Assembly: GCF_037975245.1 (NCBI RefSeq)
Contig: NC_092563.1
Span: 794,001-828,500, forward strand
Source of the DNA: Apostichopus japonicus
Taxonomy: Eukaryota > Echinodermata > Holothuroidea > Aspidochirotida > Stichopodidae
Length of the DNA stretch: 34,500 nucleotides
Direction of reading: 5' to 3'
The stretch's first letter is position 1. Each line of letters begins with the position of its first letter. A program made the translations under genes and the position numbers. Of the stretch, positions 1 to 10,043 are shown piece after piece. The notes beneath the pieces are model-generated. The model was not told the origin of the DNA, ran no database searches, and saw only the letters and a program-made list of their open reading frames with translations.

Positions 1-86
1 AATACAGCAGCCAGTGGGTAAACTGCTGAAAAGAGGAAGACATAGCCAAACTGCAGGAACAGCTCCAGATAGTCGTCAAAGGTTCC
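1..86 (-). CDS. ANO10: Anoctamin-10-like protein, internal exon (partial, runs off left edge)
   Basis: Read on the minus strand, the exon opens after a TTGACAG acceptor (ending at 87) with the peptide GTFDDYLELFLQFGYVFLFS, followed by AVYPLAAV at the window edge. This closely matches the conserved anoctamin (TMEM16) segment that leads into a transmembrane helix, and fits the ANO10 branch best. Anoctamins are multi-pass membrane proteins acting as calcium-regulated ion channels or lipid scramblases; ANO10 is a less well understood member. The frame is phase 0 with the exon at 919-1128. The rest of the C-terminal half lies outside the window. Seen: peptide and splice site. Inferred: ANO10 rather than another TMEM16 member. 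Confidence 0.85.
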
Positions 87-918
87 CTGTCAACAAATGA
101 GAATTAGTCAAACATGTCACCATTTAAGAATCATCAGGTTAGGACGTATGTAGTTTAATGCAGAAATCTCTGTTTGTGGGTATAAACTAAAATACCCTGG
201 AAAGAGTAACTTACACTTCATTATTGTTCTGCAGTTGGTAATATATGTAAATCAAATGGAGGTGGTCATTAAATATGCAAATTAGCTACCAAAAAACAGT
301 TGTAAGATGAATAATGGAAAATTTAACATGGCAGAAGATTGCACAACACAGTAATGTACTGATCAACCATCTGTAGTAACCACCTAGGCTGTGAAGTCAG
401 GGCCCAGAAATAGCCCCAGCAATGCCAATTGGCAATGACCAGGAACTGGAGGCAGGGCCCAGTTCGACCACCACTGGGCTCTGAAAAAACAAGGGGCAGA
501 AGTAGATTGCAGGCCCTGTTGCAAACGGGAGGATCGAGAAGCAGATGGTCCCATCCCTTGCATGATTGCAATATTGGCTATATAGGCTGCTATCAGGTAC
601 AATTCAAACTGCAGACCCAGATATCCCATATGGGACAGGCAGACCAATATTCCATATGGGACAGGTAGCTCCTCTCGGCTGCCTACTCAATCTGCTTATG
701 GTGAAAGAACAAACAGGAACCTTGGATCCTAATAAAGATATCACCAACAATTTCTGAATACCAAGTCTCGAGTGTCACCGGGAGAGGTGGGTGCTGAAAG
801 GAGGCTCTAGATATGGTAACTAGAGGGTGCAGTTGTTGTGAATTGCAGGTCACTAACATGGCTAATTTAGTTCAAGAAGAAAAAAAAAAACGAAATTCTC
901 CATATTGCAGTCTCTTAC
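87..918 (-). other. Intron of the anoctamin-10-like gene
   Basis: This 832-bp interval lies between a GTAAGA donor and a TTGACAG acceptor on the minus strand. It contains open frames in several phases (for example 384-647) but none resembles a known protein. Around 375-402 it carries a single copy of the core sequence of the 39-bp tandem array found at 1738-2876. Confidence 0.7.
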
Positions 919-1128
919 TGGATAAACATCCATCTTGCCCTGTTCTTCTGCGATTTGTTTGTTGCTGGCATCTTCCAAATTTGCGTTCTCTTCATCAGTT
1001 TTCTTGGATAGCGCTGCATCTCCATTCAGTTCCTTGTGACCTCTCCAGAACCTCAGCACCAGGTAAGGTAGAGCCGTCTCCAGGAATTGCTCGATGAATT
1101 GTTGGACGATGAGAAGTGTTCCGAGATA
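919..1128 (-). CDS. ANO10: Anoctamin-10-like protein, upstream internal exon
   Basis: Minus-strand exon of 70 codons between a CAACAG acceptor (1129-1134) and a GTAAGA donor (913-918); both borders are phase 0. It begins YLGTLLIVQQFIEQFLETAL, matching the anoctamin 'ATLLITSQ ... LPY' helix, then carries a hydrophilic, acidic linker rich in Glu, Asp, Lys and Asn, and ends in MDVYP. Splicing to the exon at 1-86 gives an uninterrupted frame into the GTFDDYLELF motif, the order known for ANO10. The linker is variable between family members, so its poor conservation is expected. I could not find the next upstream exon (the 'NCFASLFYIAF' region of the family) elsewhere in the window; it may lie beyond long introns or be too diverged to see. 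Confidence 0.85.
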
Positions 1129-1737
1129 CTGTTGAGTCAAAAGCAAGAACGGAAACAAATCTTTTTAAGAGCAGTCATTAAAATATTCTGTATTGCTCCC
1201 TGAATGTTAGCATGATATCGTCACTAATGACTGTGAAAAATTGTATGACAATACATTGCTCCACTAAGTTTAGTACAATAACATCGATAATATATCATAA
1301 AAGTATTTCTTGATATTTTCTACAAATGAGCTGCTGTTTCAGAGTATTAAAATGACAAATAACATATTTTAACTGTGGTGGAAGTGATCTGATTTTTTGG
1401 GGCGACGGGGGAGGGAGAGGGAGGGTAGGGGGAGGGAGGGGTGCAGTGGTTAAAGGGGAGGAGGATATATCATTCCACAGCATTTTGTGCTGGATTGAAT
1501 CTTTGCATGACTCTGACTGGGAAATCCCTCAATCTAACTAAAAGGTCTATGAATGTGGTTATACTTTCATTGTTCTATTATACTCATGCTTTAAGCTTCA
1601 AACCTCATACCAGAAACTTTGTAAAGTTTTCAATGGAAAAACTCAAGAAGTTCAAATGTCTCTTCTTCATTGTTCATGGTAAAATTTTGGTGCACGCCTA
1701 AGGGTAACATATCAAAAGTCTTCAAGGTAAATTATCT
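1129..1737. other. Non-coding stretch with G-rich tract
   Basis: No coding exon is recognised. A purine run at about 1398-1441 consists of repeated GGGAGGG-type blocks and could form a G-quadruplex on the plus strand. The interval lies 5' of the visible anoctamin exons and is probably part of the next intron of that gene. Confidence 0.4.
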
Positions 1738-2876
1738 ATCCTCTGTATGCTGTCACCACCTAGGTTGTGACAGAGTTATCTCTGTATGCTGTAACCACCT
1801 AGGTTGCGACAGAGTTATAACTCTGTATGCTACAACCACCTAGGTTGTGACAGAGTTAATTATGTATGCTACAACCACCTAGGTTGTTACAGAGTTAACT
1901 CTGTATGCTTTAACCACCTAGGTTGTGACAGAGTTAACTCTGTATGCTACAACCACCTAGGTTGTGACAGAGATAAGTCTGTATGCTACAACCACCTAGC
2001 TTGTGACAGAGTTAGCTCTGTATGCTGAACCACCTAGGTTGTGACAGAGTTAACTCTGTATGCTACAACCACCTAGGTTGTGACAGAGTTAATTATGTAT
2101 GCTACAACCACCTAGGTTGTTACAGAGTTAACTCTGTATGCTTTAACCACCTAGGTTGTGACAGAGTTAATTATGTATGCTACAACCACCTAGGTTGTTA
2201 CAGAGTTAACTCTGTATGCTTTAACCACCTAGGTTGTGACAGAGTTAACTCTGTATGCTACAACCACCTAGGTTGTGACAGAGATAAGTCTGTATGCTAC
2301 AACCACCTAGCTTGTGACAGAGTTAGCTCTGTATGCTGAACCACCTAGGTTGTGACAGAGTTAACTCTGTATGCTACAACCACCTAGGTTGTGACAGAGT
2401 TAACTCTGTATGCTGCCACTAACTAGCTTGTGACAGAGTTAACTCTGTATGCTGCAACCACCTAGCTTGTGACAGAGTTAACTCCGTATGCTGAACCACC
2501 TAGCTTGTGACAGAGATAAGTCTGTATGCTGCAACCACCTAGCTTGTGACAGAGTTAACTCTGTATGCTGAACCACCTAGCTTGTGACAGAGTTATCTCT
2601 GTATGCTTCAATCACCTACAGTAGCTTGTGGCAGAGTTAACTCTGTATGCTGTAACCACCTAGGTTGTTACAGAGTTAACTCTGTATGCTTTAACCACCT
2701 AGGTTGTGACAGAGTTAATTATGTATGCTACAACCACCTAGGTTGTGACAGAGTTATCTCTGTATGCTGTAACCACCTAGGTTGTGACAGAGTTAATTAT
2801 GTATGCTTCAACCACCTAGGTTGTGACAGAGTTAACTCTGTATGCTACAACCACCTAGCTTGTGACAGAGTCAACT
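1738..2876. repeat. 39-bp minisatellite array, about 29 units, each a nested hairpin
   Basis: About 29 imperfect copies of a 39-bp unit occur head to tail. Each unit contains outer inverted arms AACTCTGT / ACAGAGTT and inner arms ACAACC / GGTTGT around a CCTAG core, so a single unit can fold into a nested hairpin. Variants (CTAGG or CTAGC, ACAACC or TTAACC, TTGTGAC or TTGTTAC) recur in blocks, showing higher-order duplication: one block at roughly 1855-2035 reappears at about 2165-2340. Because 39 is divisible by 3, long open frames encoding a 13-residue repeat (VNSVCYNHLGCDR and variants) run through it. These look like a by-product of the period, not a gene. Confidence 0.95.
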
Positions 2877-3690
2877 TCAATTACAGCTTTTAAGCGAGAT
2901 TCAAAGGTATCCCTATATTCTATGTAGTTTTGCTCACTATTTCAAATGACCTTTGACTTCCATAGATAACTAATATGATTCTTCTACACAATAAGATGCA
3001 TTAGATTGCAAGTTGAACCAACATGTACTTAAAAGTGTTTACAAGGCAATGCTCGTACTGTGAATTTCTTGCCAGTATATGACTCTCTATTTCACTTTGA
3101 ACAAGCATGTAGTTCAACTATAGATCAAAAGAACTAAACATTCATCCAAGGTTGCTCTGTTGTCATTTATGAAGTTAAATGAATACTGTATGTAACCTAT
3201 AGTAACCGATAGTAACCTATCATAATGGGGGTATAAACTGGATGTGTCAGAAGGCGGCCATAGCTTTCGATTAGAATAGAATTCATCCTGATAGCCTCAG
3301 GAGAATCTTACGCAGATTTGAGTAGAAAAATAATAATATATAGACCCTCGCAATTTCAAACCTCTCTATTTTGTTATTACTATTTTTTTTTCGAATGATA
3401 TCACTACGCTTGTAGTCTAAAGGGAAGAATACCAACTCCTTTTCTCTCATCATGCTACAACATACCATGTACATTGTATAACATACTAAATAACTTCCCA
3501 TTCAACTTGGATATGTGTAGGCTACTGTACCTTGATAGACCACTGAACGTGAACAATGTAATTATAGATCGATCAACTGTCCAAGTGTATCGGTCATAAG
3601 TACCGAGCTTCCAGCCGGTAATTGTTATTTTAAAAGCTGAGCTCCCTATCTGCTTCAAGATCACATCAAAATAGCCAAGTATATAACTTC
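2877..3690. other. Unannotated intergenic or intronic sequence
   Basis: AT-rich sequence with no recognisable coding exon, RNA gene or transposon end. A short direct repetition of 'AACCTATAGTAACC' type occurs near 3194-3222. Confidence 0.4.
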
Positions 3691-3696
3691 CTATAC

Positions 3697-4053
3697 CAGT
3701 GCTGCCAAGTCACCCGCTTTGGGCGGGTGTCACCCGCATTTTCGGGTCGTCTCCCGCTCACCCGCCCACCTGTCCGAAGCTCCCGCATTTTCCAAAAAAA
3801 CTCCCGCATTTTGAAGAATCTCCCGCATTGTAGGCCCACAGAGTTTTTCCTGTGAAAGTGTATCATTGCTAGCGTGAAATACATTTCATCACACCAAAAT
3901 GCGAATTATCTCAGGATCGGAAATTACTGAAAGCCGATCGTGCTAAATATGCCCGGCTGAAAGCAACGTTACATATACGATTCGTGAAAAATAATACCGT
4001 TACGACAGAGACAATTTTCACCCGCCTAAAAAAATCTGACCTTGGCATCTCTG
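3697..4053. mobile_element. hAT-like MITE, 357 bp
   Basis: The left end reads CAGTGCTGCCAAGTC and the right end, reverse-complemented, reads CAGAGATGCCAAGGTC. This gives imperfect terminal inverted repeats of the CAGnGnTGCCAAG type known from hAT elements. CTATAC flanks both ends directly (3691-3696 and 4054-4059), giving a 6-bp duplication; hAT insertions normally duplicate 8 bp, so two positions may have decayed. Just inside the ends, repeated CCCGC / GCGGG and TCCCGCATTTT motifs occur. There is no transposase. A 72-codon minus-strand open frame here is incidental. Confidence 0.7.
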
Positions 4054-4162
4054 CTATACACGATGTTAATACGAATTCAATAAGTTATATATTATTTTCT
4101 TGTTAGTCTATGTAAAGCCCATGGAATTATAACCATTGATGGTAAAATGTCCATAGTCTAAC

Positions 4163-4215
4163 CAGGGAGTTTTTATTTCATTTCATTTCTTTTATTTCTA
4201 TATAACAACTCCCTG
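4163..4215. mobile_element. 53-bp palindromic-end mini-element (CAGGGAGTT family)
   Basis: The left end CAGGGAGTT and right end AACAACTCCCTG are the same as those of the 28-bp insertions at 16926 and 26478. Here they enclose about 30 bp of pyrimidine-rich sequence (ATTTC repeats) in place of the 4-nt CCAT spacer. The flanks GTCTAAC and CATACAC do not form a 7-bp duplication, so this copy is either old, rearranged or a different product of the family. Confidence 0.6.
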
Positions 4216-4299
4216 CATACACTATCCTATACCTACACCTATAAACTCTCCTATACCAATTATAAAATAGCCACATGTTTATCTTCCAGGTCACTGCAG

Positions 4300-4500
4300 G
4301 TGTGACAGGGAATAGTGTCCGGGCGTCTCACGGGCACTATTCCACGGGAATTGTGTCCGTAGGACAACTTTCTCGGGGGGAATTGTGTCCGGCGGACAGT
4401 ATTATCTGTCCGGACGGACACTATTAACTAGGAAAAAACGTCCGTGTGTGGTGATTTTCTGTCCGCGTGGACAGGATGAGAGAATAGCACGGATAAATGT
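4300..4500. repeat. Cluster of GTGTCCG / CGGACAC palindromes
   Basis: Within about 200 bp, the motif GTGTCCG or CTGTCC and its complement CGGACA or GGACA occur repeatedly, often as short palindromes (GTCCGTAGGAC, TGTCCGGCGGACA, TGTCCGGACGGACA). A related block in opposite orientation lies at about 17480-17580 and shares GTCCGGGCGTC, TCCGTAGGACA and an ATTA(A)CTAGGAA string. No open frame is associated. This is probably a dispersed repeat or transposon terminus of a type I cannot name. Confidence 0.5.
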
Positions 4501-4520
4501 GTCCTACAAGCTCTTCTGTA

Positions 4521-6138
4521 TGGAAACGTAGTGCAAAAACAACAGGACAGCAAGGCTTCTTTGGAGTATGCCTTTTCATCTTAATTGCATTTCTTAATGG
4601 CAGGATTTATTGAGGAACTTTAGACCAATTTCGCTACATGATGAACGGCTGAAATATATGGTCATTAATGATTTCTTGCATGATACTATTTGGACAGACA
4701 CAAATAAATGGAAATATCAATTTAATTTAAAATTTATTGCAAATTTAATTCTCCTTCATTTTCTCTGCTGCATAAGATAAATACATTTCTAAACAATGAC
4801 AAAAGTGCTGCAAGACTCGTGCAACATCCTACGTCTATTGTGACATAGAACAACTGTATCTGTTTCTTTATTTTTAGTACAAGCTGTTTCAAATACTTTG
4901 TTTTATAAAAATCATCCAATTTCCCTTCTACTTTTAATACTAATGCTTGACAACCATTGACAATAACAGATAGCCTCACATCTAGTAACTTTTGAAATCT
5001 TGGGGATCTCAAGACAAAATGACATTCACATGGGAAAAAAGGTTACATAAATCAAAGTAAACCATGCTTTGGCGTCCACAGTTGTAGCCTAGCAGTATTT
5101 GTTGGTCAGGCAATCAATTAAAGGTAGACTATTGTTAATCCAATTATTGACAGGCTGTGAATGTTAACTATGGTGAAAATACTTGGGAATTCCTTTTCAT
5201 GTGATATATTTTAAGATTGGGCAATGCCTAGCTGGTTGGAAATGGTACTTTGGAAGCAAAATAAAATCATATGGTATAGGAGCAGAGGGTTTGTGTAGGG
5301 TGTTTTCGTGTGTTCATGACATGTCAACCATCGAATCATGATATATTGCCTGCAGTCAGGCAGTGCATAATTCATTAGAAGGTATTTCCAAACGAATATC
5401 TCACCATGCACAACTGGTATTGATAAACACCAAAAACGTTTGTTGCTACGATGTATTGTTAATGGGCATAAAGGCCTCTAAGCTATATCAATTATTTTCA
5501 ACAAAAATCAGCTGAAAGTTATGTTGCATTGGCTTCAAATATGCCAGATACTAAAATATGGTCACCTATGGTCAAAATTATTAAACTGTTTTTGTACCAC
5601 CTGTAGGAAATTTACCTCACTGGGACATTCTGTCCTTTTGCATGTTCTTTTAAAATGTCTGAGAAAAATTTGGAGATTATAAAGACCTCAAGGAAAGTAC
5701 TTCTTGATGTCACAATACAACTTTGTGGCCAATACAGACTACCTTCAAATGACATGCTGCTGGTCACACTAAGTATCAGGCTTAACATAAATACTGGGAA
5801 AGGAGGCTGTGTAAGAACCAGTTCTACTACACTCAGATTGTTTAGTGTTAGTCAAAGTATCTCAATGACTATTGTTCAAATGTTGGGGAAAAAAATCTAT
5901 TAGGGCTAATTGGGAAATGCAAGCTGAAGCCAGTAAAATCATATTTGTACACAATTCACACAACTTAGTATCAGTTAACATTTCTCTTGCTTTTGTCTAC
6001 ATATTTGGCCCACCTTTTCCTTTGACATTAAATAAATATTCTTTGCACTAAAAGTTTGGTCTTGACACAGTCAACAGTATAATCACCTGAATCCTTTACT
6101 GGGGAGCATCCAAGGCCAGTCAACACTGAAAATAAAAA
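4521..6138. other. Unannotated stretch with unassigned short open frames
   Basis: No recognised gene. Open frames at 4734-5012 (minus, 92 codons) and 5655-5903 (plus, 82 codons) have no motif I recognise and no flanking splice signals that join them to anything. They may be decayed transposon sequence. Confidence 0.4.
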
Positions 6139-6217
6139 TACACATACATACACATACATACATATACATATATACACACATATACACACACATACATATA
6201 CACACATATATATATAC
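6139..6217. repeat. CATA / TATA microsatellite
   Basis: An interrupted CATACATA/TACACA/TATATA run. It lies just 3' of the LINE coding remnant on the minus strand, where it reads TATGTG-rich, so it may be that element's simple-sequence tail. Confidence 0.85.
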
Positions 6218-6302
6218 AAAACGTACAAGTGCAGCTGTCTACAATAAATGATCCAGATTACCATTTTGTAAATAAAATAGCAGCAAGATAAATAAAACAA
6301 TT

Positions 6303-6856
6303 ATACTATCTATACACATTAATTCTGAATTTTGGTGTTATTGCTTTGTTTCTCAGATTATACCTAGTAGTTTCTCGAAGTAGAGAGTTAAGTTCGGTAT
6401 GCAAAGAATGTCTGTCATTTCTCTGTATGCAATTTACACTTCTAATGAACTCATTTTTAGCAGCATTGTTTACAGTACTCATAAGAAAGTTAAAATCTAT
6501 ATTAAAAATTCTAGAACAATACTTTAAAAAAAAATTCTCTTATTATCTTTAATTAGTAAAAAGTGATACCAAGCAGAAACAGCATATATTAGGTGTGGTA
6601 AGATATTGGCAGTAAAAACTCTTTTGCTTACATCAACATGAAAATATGGAACTATATACGATAGAGTTGAGACTTTGAAGTACACCCGTTTAAGTATTCT
6701 GCTTATATGACCAGTGAAACTTAGTTTGTCATCAATACAAACACCTAGATATACTGTATGATGAGTGCGTTCTACTTCTGCATCTTTAATTGAGATTTTA
6801 GTTAACTTACATGATACAAGACCTTTTCTACGAAAACGCTTATTCAGTTGCAACAA
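6303..6856 (-). pseudogene. LINE (non-LTR retrotransposon) reverse-transcriptase C-terminal remnant
   Basis: The minus-strand translation contains VYLGVCIDDKLSFTGHI, then an 'ILPHLIYAVSAWY' block. These are hallmarks of the region after the reverse-transcriptase palm in LINE ORF2 proteins ('YLGV.lD..LsW..HI' and 'l.P.l.Y....W'). The frame stops at 6524 within a run of nine T (minus strand). Similarity resumes in another frame, ending near 6303 with a typical LINE C-terminal string resembling 'YNLRNK...P+FR.N'. The catalytic core and 5' end are absent, so this is a 5'-truncated, frameshifted copy. The clade (CR1, Rex or Jockey-like) cannot be decided by eye. Confidence 0.75.
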
Positions 6857-8969
6857 CTACATAATGCATCACAGATAAAGAAACTATATCCCAGTTGTTA
6901 CTTGCCTTGATATACTTGAATGGCATATGAGGACAGCTGTCAAGTAGCATGTATGCATAAACCAGACTGTGGTTTCTATGATCCAACATGAGTATCCTTT
7001 CATATGAATGGGACATACTGACACACTTGATCTTTAGTAATACAGCAAGAAGTGACAAACAGTATATTCACAATGACAGATGCTGACACAAATGACCACT
7101 GATAGCCTGCTTGTACTCACTCAATGTGATACATACTACAGTAAATATGAGATTTCTTCCAGCTTCCTCATCTTGAGATATCAAGTTTTAAAGGTTTACA
7201 AAATTTGACCACTGTTAATCTCCACAATAACAAAGGCCTCTTTTAGCCATGTGGTATACTTACAGACTAAATATGATATCTGTTCAGCTTCCTTTCTTGA
7301 ACTTATAATTTTTACAAGGTTTTCACAACTTGAACCCTGTTTACCCTTTGACATCCACCTCAAAAATATAGGATATAATCAATTAAAAAAAAACCGGATT
7401 TCCGTAAAAATACGGAAGACTTACATCCCTGTCAATATGATTCACATACATGCCAAATCTTATATTTTCCAAGCTTCCCTTCTAGAGATAGCGTGTTTGA
7501 AGCCAGGTGTCATACCGCACACACAAGTATTAACGCATAGGTTTATTAAATCAGCAAACAAATTAAGCATTGATATTGAGATGACGCAATATGACAAATC
7601 ATTTTTTTCTAACCCATACCGTCACGACTCTAAGTTTATGCTTAGAACTAACAATGAATGTATGCTATATCAAGTGAGCTGGCTTCCCTCATCTTGGAAA
7701 GATAATTGTTCTGCTTGTTTTAGCCAGTTTTCTGTTAATTAGTACCTATTCGTGTGACCAAAGCAAAGCATAGCAGAACAGAATTTAAAAAATTAGATGG
7801 TGAATGTAAAAATTCCATTTACCTGAAGAAAGACGAACTAACTGCCATTTACTGTCCTGGATGTGACACATGAGTTTATAGATTACAACTACCAATAGCA
7901 CAACTTAATTTCTACGTGTGGTAAAATATATGCTTGTTATGTGAGACTTTTGTTAGAATTTTGTCACCTTAGAGTCCTTTGAACTTCACAATCAACAAAA
8001 ACAATCCCAGGATTTACTTATACCATCATTCTGACTGGAGTTCTCTGGGAACATTGCTCTTGATTCAACCTTACAATGCCATTACTAAATGCATTATAAG
8101 ATAATAGAAATACTAATTCTATTCATTATACTAATTGTGTGCACATTTTCCTCCTTGCCAGGGGGAGAAAAACAGACCCTTTGATATATATGGAGGGGGT
8201 GGAAGTGTGTGTGTGAGGGGGGGGGGGTTTATGAATTGAATTGAAACCAATCTAGTGTGGTTTGAACAGAGGGAATGTGTGAATTAAATATTGCTTAATA
8301 TAAGGACACTTATTGCCGGTTCCAAAAAGTGCTATCTGACGGCATTTATGCTTTGTTTTTCTTGTTGCTTGCTGTTTTTAATCTATCTTGCACATATAAA
8401 CATACTTAAACTTTAAGCGGGATTTTTTTTTCTGGAATTGTCTATCAGTGGGGGTGGGGGGACAAACAATAACGATATGCACGAAAGAAAGAAACCTTTT
8501 TATCATAAATTATCAAGTTCTTGTCTTAACCACTGGTTGTTATACTCAAACACCTGATTATCTCCAACCTCATCATATTCAGCTTGGATAGCCTCCCTTC
8601 ATATCCTGGTGAAATGCTCTGATCACCCTTGGCACCAACCTATACCTATACATAAAAGTTTAAAATTATTGACTGAATAGAGAAGTTAATAAGTAACCAC
8701 ATTCAAGCTGAAAAAATGCATGTTTACACCACATATCATATTGAAGGTGGTACAAGGTGGTAGAGATGGTCCACAGCATGAGAGACAAGAACGTCATTGA
8801 GGTAACTCAGCCTGCAAAAAAAAAGGACGCATGAATAGTAAGCATTGCTTCAAAGTTACAGAAATTAAATAGAAAGTACATATTACTGTGAAAACATGAT
8901 TTCAGCAATCATTACGAATGGGTACTTCAAATTAATGTATGTTGCAGCATTCGGTAATAACAAGATGAA
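6857..8969. other. Non-coding stretch with diverged dispersed-repeat copies
   Basis: Two diverged copies of a dispersed repeat are visible near 7150-7240 and 7265-7350 ('cagcttcc-tcttgagatatca-ttt-aaggtttacaa-ttgacc' pattern). A related block lies at 11020-11100. The 163-codon plus-strand frame at 7251-7742 overlaps this repeat and has no recognisable domain. A G-rich tract lies near 8190-8230. Confidence 0.45.
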
Positions 8970-9206
8970 GCATTCAGACTAGCAATATTGTTTATTGCCA
9001 CAAATACAGATCTGATCCTCCATGAGCATGCGAGCATTCAGACTAGCAAGTTGATCACCTCATTTGTGGGGTCTGCTTGATCCTCCTTAAGCATGCGATT
9101 ATTCAGAGTATAGCAACTTGAATCCCCAAGTGTGGGATCTGATCCTCCTTGAGCATGCGAGCATTCAGATATACAGTATGGCAAGTTGATAGCCTATTGA
9201 AGTCTG
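8970..9206. repeat. About 65-bp tandem repeat, 3 copies plus a partial
   Basis: Three diverged copies of a unit running from GCATTCAGACTAGCAA through GATCTGATCCTCC to GAGCATGCGA, followed by a partial fourth. Copy length is about 62-67 bp. No coding potential is seen. Confidence 0.75.
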
Positions 9207-10002
9207 TACGCATTCCTGTGTATTGTATCAAGGCAAGGTTAGGGTGAGATCTGATCAAGTGTGACCTATGTGCAGCACTAAGGTCACGTCTCGACGTAAG
9301 TCAGTGTTATATTCAAATTTTCTGGCAGGACGGGCCAACAGTTCAAGCACTCAATCACAGAAAGTAAAATTCATGACAAGGCAAGGCTTAGGGCGATAAA
9401 CTTACAAACAATGATATGACCAGAAGGACTGGATCCCATTTTTCAATAAGAAGTTCCTTTAAATGCAGTGCTTAACCATTGAAAGTATACATATCATTAC
9501 TATATAGCACAACAAAAGTTTGCAACAAGTAGCGAAACATCTCAAAGCGTTGGCCGAGCGATGATGATAGGTAACAGGTAGAGCACCTTTATCATTAATA
9601 TTAATCAATATTTGTTTCTGCTTGAATTTTGAGAGTTGCTTAAGCACTACAAAATTTTGCTTGTAACTGCCAATGTATACCACCGAGGTTGGTATCAGTA
9701 ACTGCATGATTATGGAGTGCATATAATCCCACTTTAATAAAATATTTAACACTTACTGTACTTCAAACTTTTTTAGTTTCTTCAATTGGTCATACAACTG
9801 CTTTGTGGAACTTGAAGAAAAACTGTTGCAAACAGATCTCTGTTGAATCAAAGCAAAGAACACAATCATAGCACACTGGAAACTTACTTAACCATGAATT
9901 GTAAAAATAGGCCTGGGGGGGGGGGGAGTCTTAAAAAACAAATTTCCAGAGGACAAGAAATTCGGGCAAAAGTCCTGAAAATTCGGGCAGCCTAAGAGGA
10001 GA

Positions 10003-10043
<41 letters not shown>

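Noticed and set aside
384-647. Minus-strand frame with hydrophobic segments inside the anoctamin intron
   Set aside because: It resembles no anoctamin region, no splice sites fit, and the flanking exons already join in phase without it.
1738-2876. CRISPR-like regular repeat spacing
   Set aside because: Units are contiguous with no unique spacers, and the context is a eukaryotic intron-rich genome.
1804-2893. Open frames encoding 13-residue Cys-containing repeats (VNSVCYNHLGCDR)
   Set aside because: They follow from a 39-bp repeat period divisible by 3. Frames break at indels between units, there is no supporting start, signal peptide or splice context, and the repeat lies in a probable intron.
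7251-7742. 163-codon plus-strand open frame
   Set aside because: It overlaps a diverged dispersed repeat, has no recognisable domain, and the composition is that of AT-rich non-coding DNA.
9757-9839. Possible minus-strand exon between CAACAG and GTAAGT, reading TKQLYDQLKKLKKFEV
   Set aside because: Short, not linked to any neighbouring exon, and matches no anoctamin or integrase segment; splice-like signals of this strength arise by chance.
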